Of a stretch of DNA of 31,244 bases, positions 23,238-31,244 are shown piece by piece; within the stretch, counting starts at the first letter, position 1; each line of letters starts with the position of its first letter. The position numbers were made by a program, and so were the translations under genes. The stretch comes from CAZHTF01 sp964535305 (GTDB taxonomy: Bacteria; Planctomycetota; Phycisphaerae; UBA1845; Fen-1342), in assembly GCA_964535305.1 (NCBI GenBank), contig CAZHTF010000034.1, positions 1-31,244 of the forward strand. The letters run 5' to 3'. The notes under the pieces were generated by a model. The model was not told the origin of the DNA. It did not search any database and worked only from the letters and a program-made list of their open reading frames with translations.

Positions 23238-24259
23238 CAGTTCGATCCGTTCGCGTTGAAGTTGGTCAGATCGTCGGTCGTGCCAAAGCGGCCGTCTGGC
23301 CCGGCGCTGATCAGCAGGAACGAGTCCTTGAGCTGCGGCGTGCCCTTGGCGGTGATGTTCTTGTCGTGAATGAAATACTGGAACGTGCCCTGCCGCGTCG
23401 GCAGCGCCAGCGGGTTGGCGGGTGTCAGCGAAGTGTCGTAGTCCAAGCGATGCGGCTTGCCGGACTCGCTCATCACCAGCGGCCGAAGATTCACGCCGGC
23501 CAACGGCGTCGTCCCGACCAGCTCATTGTTGTCGATCACATGAAAAATACCGCGCGCGCCTGCCGCACCCGGATTACTCGGGTCGGCGTTGTCCGCCAGC
23601 CGCGTGCCGGCCACATCGGCACGGTAATAAAGCACCGGCTGGTCAAAGGAATCCAGGAACATCGGATACGCACGCACCGGCGAGACCGACGTCACCGCCT
23701 TCTCCGCCGGAACGTCGTAGGTTCCCGAGGCGTTCCGCGGCGTTAGCCGCACTTTGCTCAGATCGACCAACGGCCCGAGCCGCGCATACTGGGGCTGACC
23801 GGTGGTGGTGTTTACGTAATAAGCGCCGCCACCGTTGCTGGAAGTGGCGTCGGTGTCCTGCGACCAGAAGCGCGACCCGGAGCGCACCTTTCTGAACCCG
23901 GGCGTGCCGAGCTGATCGGCGCCGGCCAAGGCCCAAACCAGCAACCCGGCGCCGCTGATCTGCAGCGTGCCATTGCCGTACGGGTTGGCCACGTTACCGA
24001 CCGGCGGTGCGTTGCCGCTGGCGTCGCTATCGGAGAACGAAGGGGGGAACGCGCCACCAATGGTCTGGTCGACGCGGTAGTTCTCGAGCGCGGTCGAGAT
24101 TCCCTGCAGCGTGCTCTGCGTCGCGGTGCGCTTGGCGGTGCGGCGGACGCTGTTGACCGCCGGCACCAGAATGCTGATCAGCAGCGTCAGGATCGCGATC
24201 ACGACCAGCAGCTCGATCAGCGTGAAGCCGGCGAGGCGGCGCCTTGCAAGCGTGTTCAT
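23237..24259 (-). CDS. gspG: GspG-like major pseudopilin
   Basis: 340 residues. Leader MNTLARRRLAG, then FTLIELLVVIAILTLLISILVPA with Glu at +5, followed by VNSVRRTAKRTATQSTLQGISTALENYRVDQ, the classic GspG helix with the Tyr. Near the C-terminus LLISAGPDGRFGTTDDLTNF matches the D/S-x-G-x-D-G-x-x-G-T-x-D-D-I-x-N loop that binds calcium in major pseudopilins. It is longer than the usual 140-170 residues, mainly by a central insert. It is the first pseudopilin after the platform gene gspF, as expected for the main fibre subunit. Confidence 0.85.
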   Translation of the reverse strand: MNTLARRRLAGFTLIELLVVIAILTLLISILVPAVNSVRRTAKRTATQSTLQGISTALENYRVDQTIGGAFPPSFSDSDASGNAPPVGNVANPYGNGTLQISGAGLLVWALAGADQLGTPGFRKVRSGSRFWSQDTDATSSNGGGAYYVNTTTGQPQYARLGPLVDLSKVRLTPRNASGTYDVPAEKAVTSVSPVRAYPMFLDSFDQPVLYYRADVAGTRLADNADPSNPGAAGARGIFHVIDNNELVGTTPLAGVNLRPLVMSESGKPHRLDYDTSLTPANPLALPTRQGTFQYFIHDKNITAKGTPQLKDSFLLISAGPDGRFGTTDDLTNFNANGSN

Positions 24260-24300
24260 TCACTGCACTCCATGCTCGGCCGCGACGGCCGCCGAATTTT

Positions 24301-25566
24301 CTACTTTGACGTCAGGCCCTGGATCAGGTGGATCATCGGCAGATACAGCGAGACCACGATGAAACCGACGATGGCGCCCAGCACGACGACCAGCACCGGC
24401 TCCAGCAGGCTCACCAGCGAGGCCACCAGCGTGTCGACCTCGTCATCGTAATTGTCGGCGATCTTGTAGAGCATCTTATCAAGCTCGCCGGTCTCTTCGC
24501 CGACGTCCACCATGTTCACCACGATCGCGTCAACGCACTTGGATGCCCGCAGCGGATTGGCGAAAGAATCGCCCTCGCGGATCGAGTCGTGCACGTTGCC
24601 AAGCATCTTGGCGTAAATCTCGTTGCCGGTCGTATCGCGCGTGATCTTGAGCGCTTCGAGGATCGGAACACCCGCAGAGATCAGCGTGCCCAACGTACGC
24701 GTGAAACGCGCAATGCCGGACTTGGCGATGATCTGCCCGATCACCGGGATCTTCAGCACGATCGAGTCGAGAATGTAGCGACCCACCTGCGACATGCGGA
24801 TCAACCGCAGCGCAAAGATCATGATGAACGGCGCGATGATGATCACAAACCAGCCCGGCGGCGAGCCGGCCAGCAGCCAGTTCGATGTCGCGATCAGTAC
24901 CTCGGTCGCGGCGGGCAGCGTCGTGACGCCGAAGTCCTTGAAGATGTCGCGGAACTTGGGCACGAGGAAGATCACGATCGCCAACGTAATGCTGAGGGCG
25001 ATGGCGATAACGACGATCGGGTAGATCATCGCGCCGAGCACTTTGCCCTTCAACTTTTGGGCCTTTTCGAGGAAGTCAGCCAGGCGCTGCAGGATGACGT
25101 CCAGCACGCCGCCGGCCTCACCCGCGGCCACCATGTTGCAATACAACCGATCGAATGCCTTGGGATGCCGCGAGAACGCCTCCGACAGCGTCGCGCCGCC
25201 TTCGACATCCTCCGAAACCTGGTGCAGACAGTTCCGCAGCATGCCGGGCTTCTGCTGCTGCTCAAGAATGCGAATGCTCCGCAGGATCGGCAGGCCGGCA
25301 TCCTGCAGCGTCGAGAGCTGCCGCGTGAACTGCGTCAGCATCTTGGTTTTGACTTTGCCCCAGCCGGTGCCGGCGGCCTTTTTCTTGGCCCCGGCCGCGT
25401 CCTTCTTGACGCCGACCTTCTTCTTGGCGGCCTTCTCGAAGACCTTTGTGGGGAAGTAGCCCAGGCTGCGAACCTTGGCGACCGCCTCCTCCTTGGTCGG
25501 CGCTTCGACCTCAGCCTTGATTTCCTGCCCGGATGGGTTCAGCGCTTCATATACGAAGACGGCCAT
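24301..25566 (-). CDS. gspF: GspF/PilC inner-membrane platform protein
   Basis: 421 residues from the ATG at 25566 (GGGAG 8-9 bases upstream; the upstream extension of 22 codons is rejected). Begins MAVFVYEALNPSGQEIKAEV, the standard PilC opening. A Lys/Ala-rich linker (about 45-75) leads to two T2SSF domains: FTRQLSTLQDAGLPILRS with GEAGGVLDVILQRLADFLEK, and FTRTLGTLISAGVPILEALK with GEETGELDKMLYKIADNYDDEVD. Three membrane segments lie at about 170-195, 220-245 and near the C-terminus (PVLVVVLGAIVGFIVVSLYLP). It couples the ATPase GspE to pseudopilus assembly. The gap to gspE is 233 bases, so it may be partly separately controlled. Confidence 0.95.
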   Translation of the reverse strand: MAVFVYEALNPSGQEIKAEVEAPTKEEAVAKVRSLGYFPTKVFEKAAKKKVGVKKDAAGAKKKAAGTGWGKVKTKMLTQFTRQLSTLQDAGLPILRSIRILEQQQKPGMLRNCLHQVSEDVEGGATLSEAFSRHPKAFDRLYCNMVAAGEAGGVLDVILQRLADFLEKAQKLKGKVLGAMIYPIVVIAIALSITLAIVIFLVPKFRDIFKDFGVTTLPAATEVLIATSNWLLAGSPPGWFVIIIAPFIMIFALRLIRMSQVGRYILDSIVLKIPVIGQIIAKSGIARFTRTLGTLISAGVPILEALKITRDTTGNEIYAKMLGNVHDSIREGDSFANPLRASKCVDAIVVNMVDVGEETGELDKMLYKIADNYDDEVDTLVASLVSLLEPVLVVVLGAIVGFIVVSLYLPMIHLIQGLTSK

Positions 25567-25799
25567 CGGCGCGACTCCCGCTTGGAGGCCATGTAAGGTG
25601 CCCGGCGCGCGCTGCCACGCCGCCCCGGACACCGACCTGCCCGATTATTCGCGAACCCAAGTGACACGAACAGCACTTCCGCGCGGCGAGCGCACAGCGA
25701 GACTGGCCCGCGGGACGCGCTTCCACGGCAATCGACGGCCATCGACGCGCGTCGCGCCAACGTCCGGTACGCCCAGTCCGCATTATCGGACATCGGCGG
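25567..25799 (-). other. Non-coding gap between gspE and gspF
   Basis: 233 bases, unusually long within an otherwise tightly packed operon. On the minus strand there are GATAAT and AATAAT hexamers but no convincing -35 partner, and only a short GTCCG/CGGAC inverted repeat just after the gspE stop. I see no gene or clear regulatory site. Confidence 0.4.
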
Positions 25800-27554
<1,755 letters not shown>

Positions 27555-27577
27555 TCCGACTCCTCGAGTTCAGCGCG

Positions 27578-27605
27578 ATTATACGGCGGCACTTCCGACA
27601 CACAA
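27578..27605 (-). promoter_or_regulatory. Promoter of the pseudopilus operon
   Basis: Minus strand: TTGTGT (27605-27600), 16-base spacer, perfect TATAAT (27583-27578). A start near 27571 leaves about 17 bases before gspE, containing GAGGAG. The perfect -10 is notable in such GC-rich DNA. It lies in the 72-base gap after the ABC ATPase gene. Confidence 0.6.
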
Positions 27606-27626
27606 TCCGACGCGGCGCGGTGCGCG

Positions 27627-28355
27627 CTACTCGTCGCGCGCTACCAGTCCGTCGCGGATTTCGACCGTTCGCCGGCAACGGGCCGCGACCTTCGGATCGT
27701 GCGTCACCAGCACGATCGTCATGCCCGCGGCGTTCAACTCTTCCAGCAGTTTCAGGATCGATTCGCCGGTGGCGCTGTCCAGGTTGCCGGTCGGCTCATC
27801 GGCCAGCAGCATGGCAGGATCATTCATCAACGCCCGCGCGATCGCGACGCGCTGCTGCTGTCCGCCGGAGAGCTCCACTGGCCGGTGATGCAGCCGCTCC
27901 TGGAGGCCGACGCGTGCGGCGACGCGTTCGGCACGTTCGCGGCGCTGCTTGGGCGGGACGCCCTGGTAGAACATCGGGGTTTCGAGGTTTTCGAGCACCG
28001 ATTGTGCGCCGATCAGGTTGAAGTTCTGGAAGATGAAGCCGATCCGCTGGCCGCGCACGTCGGAGAGCTCGTCGTCGTCGAGGCTGGAGACGTCGCGCTC
28101 CTGCAGCCAGTATTTCCCGGAGGTCGGCCGATCCAGGCAGCCGAGGATGTTCATCAGCGTGCTTTTGCCACTGCCAGACGATCCGACGATCGCGACCAGG
28201 TCGCCGCGTGCGATGTTCAGCGAGACGCCGCGGAGCGCGCGTACTTCGATCTCAACCCCGGGCTTGCGATAGATCTTGACGATCTGCTCGAGGCGAATGA
28301 CCGGGGCTGCGCCGGGCGGGCCGGCAGCGCTGGCTGTGCAAATCTGTGTCTGCAT
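27627..28355 (-). CDS. ABC transporter ATPase, MacB/LolD type
   Basis: 242 residues with all ABC motifs: Walker A GSSGSGKST, Q-loop IFQNFNLIGAQSVLENLE, signature LSGGQQQRVAIARAL, Walker B MLLADEPTGNLDS and H-loop VTHDP. The phrase LGCLDRPTSGKYWLQERDVSSL and the Q-loop and D-loop wording are those of the MacB/LolD/FtsE group, which drive lipoprotein release, macrolide or peptide export through MacB-like permeases. No permease of that type is in the window, so the partner is elsewhere. The start is uncertain: no clear ribosome site precedes the ATG at 28355, and the first 18 residues are low-complexity. Divergent from rpmE; 72 bases before gspE. Confidence 0.92.
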   Translation of the reverse strand: MQTQICTASAAGPPGAAPVIRLEQIVKIYRKPGVEIEVRALRGVSLNIARGDLVAIVGSSGSGKSTLMNILGCLDRPTSGKYWLQERDVSSLDDDELSDVRGQRIGFIFQNFNLIGAQSVLENLETPMFYQGVPPKQRRERAERVAARVGLQERLHHRPVELSGGQQQRVAIARALMNDPAMLLADEPTGNLDSATGESILKLLEELNAAGMTIVLVTHDPKVAARCRRTVEIRDGLVARDE

Positions 28356-28391
28356 TCGGGCCCATCGCAGGCCGCGGGTGACGCCACGAGG

Positions 28392-28420
28392 TTGCCAAAA
28401 CAGCCTGGTCTGCGCATACT
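28392..28420 (+). promoter_or_regulatory. Promoter of rpmE
   Basis: TTGCCA (28392-28397, 5 of 6), 17-base spacer, CATACT (28415-28420, 4 of 6). A TACTAT two bases further gives a 19-base spacer. Expected start near 28427, about 60 bases before the rpmE ATG. Confidence 0.45.
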
Positions 28421-28488
28421 ATCTGGTCTTGACCCGATCGCAACACTGCGGTGGGTCCAGGGCGAAAGACTTGGTCAGGAAGCAAGCG

Positions 28489-28743
28489 ATGAAAGAAAAG
28501 ATCCACCCCGCGTATCACAACACCAAGGTGCACTGCGCCTGCGGCCACGAGTTCATGACGCGCTCGACCGTTAAAGAAATCCGCGTCGACATCTGCGCCA
28601 ATTGCCACCCGTTCTACACCGGCAAGCAGAAGTTCGTCGACACGGCAGGCCGCGTCGAGCGCTTTCAGAAGAAATTCGGCGGCGACTACTTCGCCAAGGA
28701 CAAGGCCGCGGCCGGCGCCAAGCCCGCCAAGGCCGCGCGCTAG
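28489..28743 (+). CDS. rpmE: Ribosomal protein L31
   Basis: 84 residues; AGGAAG lies 6 bases before the ATG. Large-subunit protein bL31, at the central protuberance bridging the subunits. The sequence opens MKEKIHPAYHNTKVHCACGH and keeps the family core ICANCHPFYTGKQKFVDTAGR and VERFQKKFGG. All four zinc ligands are present (Cys16, Cys18, Cys36, Cys39), so it is the zinc-binding form, not the Cys-less version expressed under zinc starvation. The C-terminus adds an Ala/Lys tail (AAAGAKPAKAAR). It is followed by a strong intrinsic terminator, then prfA, an order common in bacteria. Confidence 0.97.
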   Translation: MKEKIHPAYHNTKVHCACGHEFMTRSTVKEIRVDICANCHPFYTGKQKFVDTAGRVERFQKKFGGDYFAKDKAAAGAKPAKAAR

Positions 28744-28765
28744 CGCCAAACTTCCGCAGCAGGAT

Positions 28766-28800
28766 GACGGTCTGGTGCTTTGCCGGGCCGTCTTTTTTTT
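28766..28800 (+). terminator. Rho-independent terminator after rpmE
   Basis: 10-bp stem (28766-28775 with 28783-28792, two G-U pairs), 7-base loop and eight T residues at 28793-28800. It is the clearest intrinsic terminator in the window. It lies 22 bases after rpmE and 37 before prfA, so prfA needs readthrough or its own start site. Confidence 0.85.
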
Positions 28801-28836
28801 GGTCGAGCGCCCGCTGCCGCGGGGAGCCGAGCGGCC

Positions 28837-29934
28837 ATGAACGAGACCCTCAGAGACCCGGCCTGGATCGCGCGCGTCGAGCAGATGGCGCTGCGCTCCA
28901 ACCAGGTCGCCGACGAGATGAACCAGCCGCAGACCGCCGCCAACCCGGCCCTGCTGGTCAAGCTCGCCAAAGAGCACGGTGAGCTGGAGAAGCTGGTCAA
29001 GCCATACCGCGAGTATCGCAACGTCACTGGACAGTTGGCCGAGACGCACGCGATCCTCGACGATCCGTCGGCCGACGCCGACCTCAAGACGCTCGCCCAG
29101 GAAGACCTGGAGCGACTGACGCGGCGCCGCGACGAATTGCTGCACATACTGCAAGAGAAGCTGGTCACGGGCGATGAAGGCGCAATCAGCAGCATCATCG
29201 TCGAAATCCGCGCCGGCACCGGCGGCGACGAAGCCGCCTTGTTCGCCGCCGAGCTGCTCGCCATGTACCAGGGCCTGGCGCGGCGCAAAGGCTTCAAGTG
29301 TGAAGTGATGTCGCTCTCGCCCTCGGACCTGGGCGGCGTGCGCGAAGCGATCCTGAACGTCGTCGGCGACGGTGTCTATCTGATCTATCGCTTCGAGGCC
29401 GGCGGCCACCGCGTGCAGCGCGTGCCTGAAACCGAGGCCCAGGGCCGCATCCACACCTCCGCCGCCACCGTCGCCGTCCTGCCCGAACCCGAGGAGGTCG
29501 AAGTCAACATCAACTGGGACACCGACGTGCTCGAGCACACCAGCCGCGCCGGCGGCCCCGGCGGCCAGAACGTCAACAAGGTCGAAAGCGCCATCAAGCT
29601 CGAGCACATCCCCACCGGCATCACCGTCTCGATGCGCGACGAGAAGAGCCAGCACAAAAACCGCGCCAAGGCCCGCCGCATCTTGCTCTCACGCGTCTAC
29701 GAGCACTTCATCAGCGAGCAGCAACGCAAGCTCGCCAGCGAACGAAAAAGCATGGTCGGCAGCGGCGACCGCAGCGACCGCATCCGCACCTACAACTTCC
29801 CGCAGAATCGCTGCACCGATCACCGCATCAACGTCGACATCTTCGACTTGCCGCGCGTGCTCAGCGGCGACGTCGACGAGTTCACCAGCGTGCTGGCCGA
29901 GCGCGAGCTGCAACTGCGGCTTGAAAGCCTGTAA
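28837..29934 (+). CDS. prfA: Peptide chain release factor 1
   Basis: 365 residues, normal for RF1; ATG at 28837 with GGGGAG about 10 bases upstream is preferred over an extension of 19 codons. It releases the peptide at UAA and UAG stops. The catalytic GGQ lies in SRAGGPGGQNVNKVESAI, and the stop-recognition tripeptide is PET in RVPETEAQGRIHTSA (PxT type, marking RF1 rather than the SPF of RF2). The core IRAGTGGDEAALFAAEL and C-terminal RSDRIRTYNFPQNRCTDHRIN are intact. N-terminal coiled helices span residues 1-95. No prmC methyltransferase follows; the next gene is convergent. Confidence 0.97.
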   Translation: MNETLRDPAWIARVEQMALRSNQVADEMNQPQTAANPALLVKLAKEHGELEKLVKPYREYRNVTGQLAETHAILDDPSADADLKTLAQEDLERLTRRRDELLHILQEKLVTGDEGAISSIIVEIRAGTGGDEAALFAAELLAMYQGLARRKGFKCEVMSLSPSDLGGVREAILNVVGDGVYLIYRFEAGGHRVQRVPETEAQGRIHTSAATVAVLPEPEEVEVNINWDTDVLEHTSRAGGPGGQNVNKVESAIKLEHIPTGITVSMRDEKSQHKNRAKARRILLSRVYEHFISEQQRKLASERKSMVGSGDRSDRIRTYNFPQNRCTDHRINVDIFDLPRVLSGDVDEFTSVLAERELQLRLESL

Positions 29935-30022
29935 CACCCCCACGGACACACGCTCACGCCAAGCGCGCAGCGCGACCGGCCGCGAAAGCGTCAACCAGGT
30001 GATGGCTGCCGCGACCGGTCAT

Positions 30023-30051
30023 GCCCGCCGATGATAACCGCGCAGGCGGGC
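30023..30051. terminator. Weak hairpin between convergent prfA and AAA+ gene
   Basis: 7-bp stem GCCCGCC/GGCGGGC with a 15-base loop and no T-tract, in the 128-base gap between converging genes. It is a weak candidate and the rest of the gap shows nothing else. Confidence 0.25.
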
Positions 30052-30062
30052 CATTCCGGCGC

Positions 30063-31244
30063 TTATTGCTTGTAGAAAGTGCGTTCCTTGAACGTGTATT
30101 TGCTGAGCTTGTTGTGCACGTGCAGCCCTTCGAGCACGAACTCAACCGCGCTGGCCAGATGCAACACACCCGCGGCGCTCGCGCTAGAGCCGACGCTGGC
30201 GCCTGTCGCGCCCTGCGCCTGCCGCACGACCGACTCGGCGATCGGCAGCAGTGACTTCAGCTTGGAGGCGGAGGCGACCACCTCCTGCGCCGCGACATCG
30301 TCGCCGACTTCGATGTTCACCTTTCCACCCGCGAACTGGGCGATCAGGCTCTCGCAGTCCTTCAAGTCGACGTAGTTCTCGAAGATGTTCTTGACCGCCT
30401 CACCCACCAGCGCCGCGATCAGCTTGTCTTCGGCGCGCTCGTCCTCCGCTAGCATCAGCTCGATCTTCCCGCGGCAAGCCGCCACCACGTTCTCCAGATC
30501 GCTGATGCGCGGGACGATCGCCGGCTCGCCGCAGCGGAGCGTGCGCCGCTCGGCGTTGGCCACGACCACCTCCAGGGCCGCGATCGAGGTCCGCACCGAG
30601 ACGCCCGATTGCTGGTTGATGTGTGGGCTGTTGCGGGCCAAACGCACTACTTCCTCGACAACTTCGTGCACGTGCCGCGGCAGCTCGACCGCCGGCGAGC
30701 CCGCCGGCCGCTCGAGCCCGGCGTTCTCGCGCGTGATCCGCATCGCCTCCGCCGCACTGAACGGGTAGTGCGTGCGAATCACGGTCCCGATGCGGTCCTT
30801 CAATGGTGTGACAATTCGCCCGCGGTTGGTGTAATCCTCCGGATTGGCGCTGAACACTAGCAGCACATCCAAGTGCAGCCGCAGCGGGTAGCCGCGGATT
30901 TGCACGTCGCGCTCCTCGAGCACATTGAACAAACCCACCTGGATCCGCGGCGCCAGGTCGGGCAGCTCGTTGATCGCGAAAATCCCGCGATTGCTCCGCG
31001 GCACCAGCCCAAAGTGCATGGTCGCTTCGTCCGCCAGGTAGCGACCCTCGGCGTGCTTGATCAAATCCACTTCGCCGATCAGATCCGAAATTGTTACGTC
31101 CGGCGTGGCGAGCTTCTCGTGATAGCGCTCGCTGCGATGCACCCAGCGGATGGGCGTATCGTCACCGTTAATTTCGATCAGCCGCCGGGTGGCCCGCTGC
31201 GCCGGCGCGAGCGGGTCGTCCCAGATCTCGAGGCCGTCCACGAC
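30063..31244 (-). CDS. ChlI/MoxR-like AAA+ ATPase, C-terminal part (cut by right edge)
   Basis: At least 393 codons; the frame is still open at the edge, so the Walker A part lies outside. Seen: GRYLADEATMHFGLVPRSN, GIFAINELPDLAPRIQVGLFN with VLEERDVQIRGYPLRLHLD (Walker B region with Asn-Glu in place of Asp-Glu, as I recall for this subfamily), VLLVFSANPEDYTNRGRIVT (sensor 1) and PLKDRIGTVIRTHYP (arginine finger). These are the blocks of magnesium-chelatase I-subunit-like ATPases found in many non-photosynthetic bacteria. They usually work with a VWA-domain protein, absent here but possibly upstream. A helical lid follows (about 165-300), then a tail ending in KYTFKERTFYKQ. Substrate unknown; a chlorophyll role is unlikely. 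Confidence 0.85.
   Translation of the reverse strand, partial: VVDGLEIWDDPLAPAQRATRRLIEINGDDTPIRWVHRSERYHEKLATPDVTISDLIGEVDLIKHAEGRYLADEATMHFGLVPRSNRGIFAINELPDLAPRIQVGLFNVLEERDVQIRGYPLRLHLDVLLVFSANPEDYTNRGRIVTPLKDRIGTVIRTHYPFSAAEAMRITRENAGLERPAGSPAVELPRHVHEVVEEVVRLARNSPHINQQSGVSVRTSIAALEVVVANAERRTLRCGEPAIVPRISDLENVVAACRGKIELMLAEDERAEDKLIAALVGEAVKNIFENYVDLKDCESLIAQFAGGKVNIEVGDDVAAQEVVASASKLKSLLPIAESVVRQAQGATGASVGSSASAAGVLHLASAVEFVLEGLHVHNKLSKYTFKERTFYKQ

Noticed and set aside
28276..28488. N-terminal extension of L31
   Set aside because: bL31 always begins near MKxxIHP; the AGGAAG site fits the internal ATG.
28252..29655. Minus-strand 467-codon frame antisense to prfA and rpmE
   Set aside because: Both plus-strand proteins are highly conserved; this is a shadow of their codon bias.

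Overview
The window looks like a chromosomal segment of a GC-rich planctomycete, probably a Phycisphaerae-like or unclassified Planctomycetota genome assembled as a scaffold (ten Ns at 18151-18160). This rests on C-terminal dockerin/EF-hand repeats on exported proteins, a PEP-CTERM protein, a planctomycete-style H-X9-DG-type prepilin and zinc-ribbon proteins. The assignment is inference from protein style; there is no rRNA or other phylogenetic marker beyond L31 and RF1.

Left part (1-5007): the 3' end of a shikimate dehydrogenase gene, then four leftward genes for exported proteins: a PEP-CTERM protein, a prepilin-like protein, a three-domain carbohydrate-binding-like protein with a dockerin-like tail, and a small dockerin protein. 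Each carries a recognisable export or anchoring signal.

5008-11762: a rightward sugar operon. It holds a GH1 beta-glucosidase, a secreted protein resembling the glycoamylase-like alpha/alpha-barrel family (PF10091/GH144 type) with a TSP3/dockerin tail, and a MalEFG-type ABC importer (binding protein and two permeases, no ATPase). Its promoter carries a LacI-type operator (5098-5115). A 14/15 copy of that operator lies just inside the coding sequence of the carbohydrate-binding-like protein on the left arm, which suggests one regulator for both arms. I read this as a beta-glucan utilisation locus, possibly for beta-1,2-glucan.

11783-14948: a leftward triple zinc-ribbon membrane protein, then a divergent rightward unit of two paralogous lipoproteins followed by a FecCD/BtuC-type permease with no ATPase or binding protein beside it.

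14954-27554: a leftward type II secretion-like pseudopilus operon in the order E-F-G-G2-H-I-J-K, mostly translationally coupled, with a giant GspK-like tip protein of about 1160 residues. Secretin, inner-membrane platform (C, L, M) and prepilin peptidase genes are absent from the window. A promoter with a perfect TATAAT lies just before gspE.

27627-31244: an orphan MacB/LolD-type ABC ATPase, divergent rpmE (L31) followed by a strong intrinsic terminator, prfA (RF1), and a convergent ChlI/MoxR-like AAA+ ATPase gene cut by the right edge. No CRISPR array, insertion sequence, tRNA or rRNA was seen. No gap between genes exceeds 300 bases.
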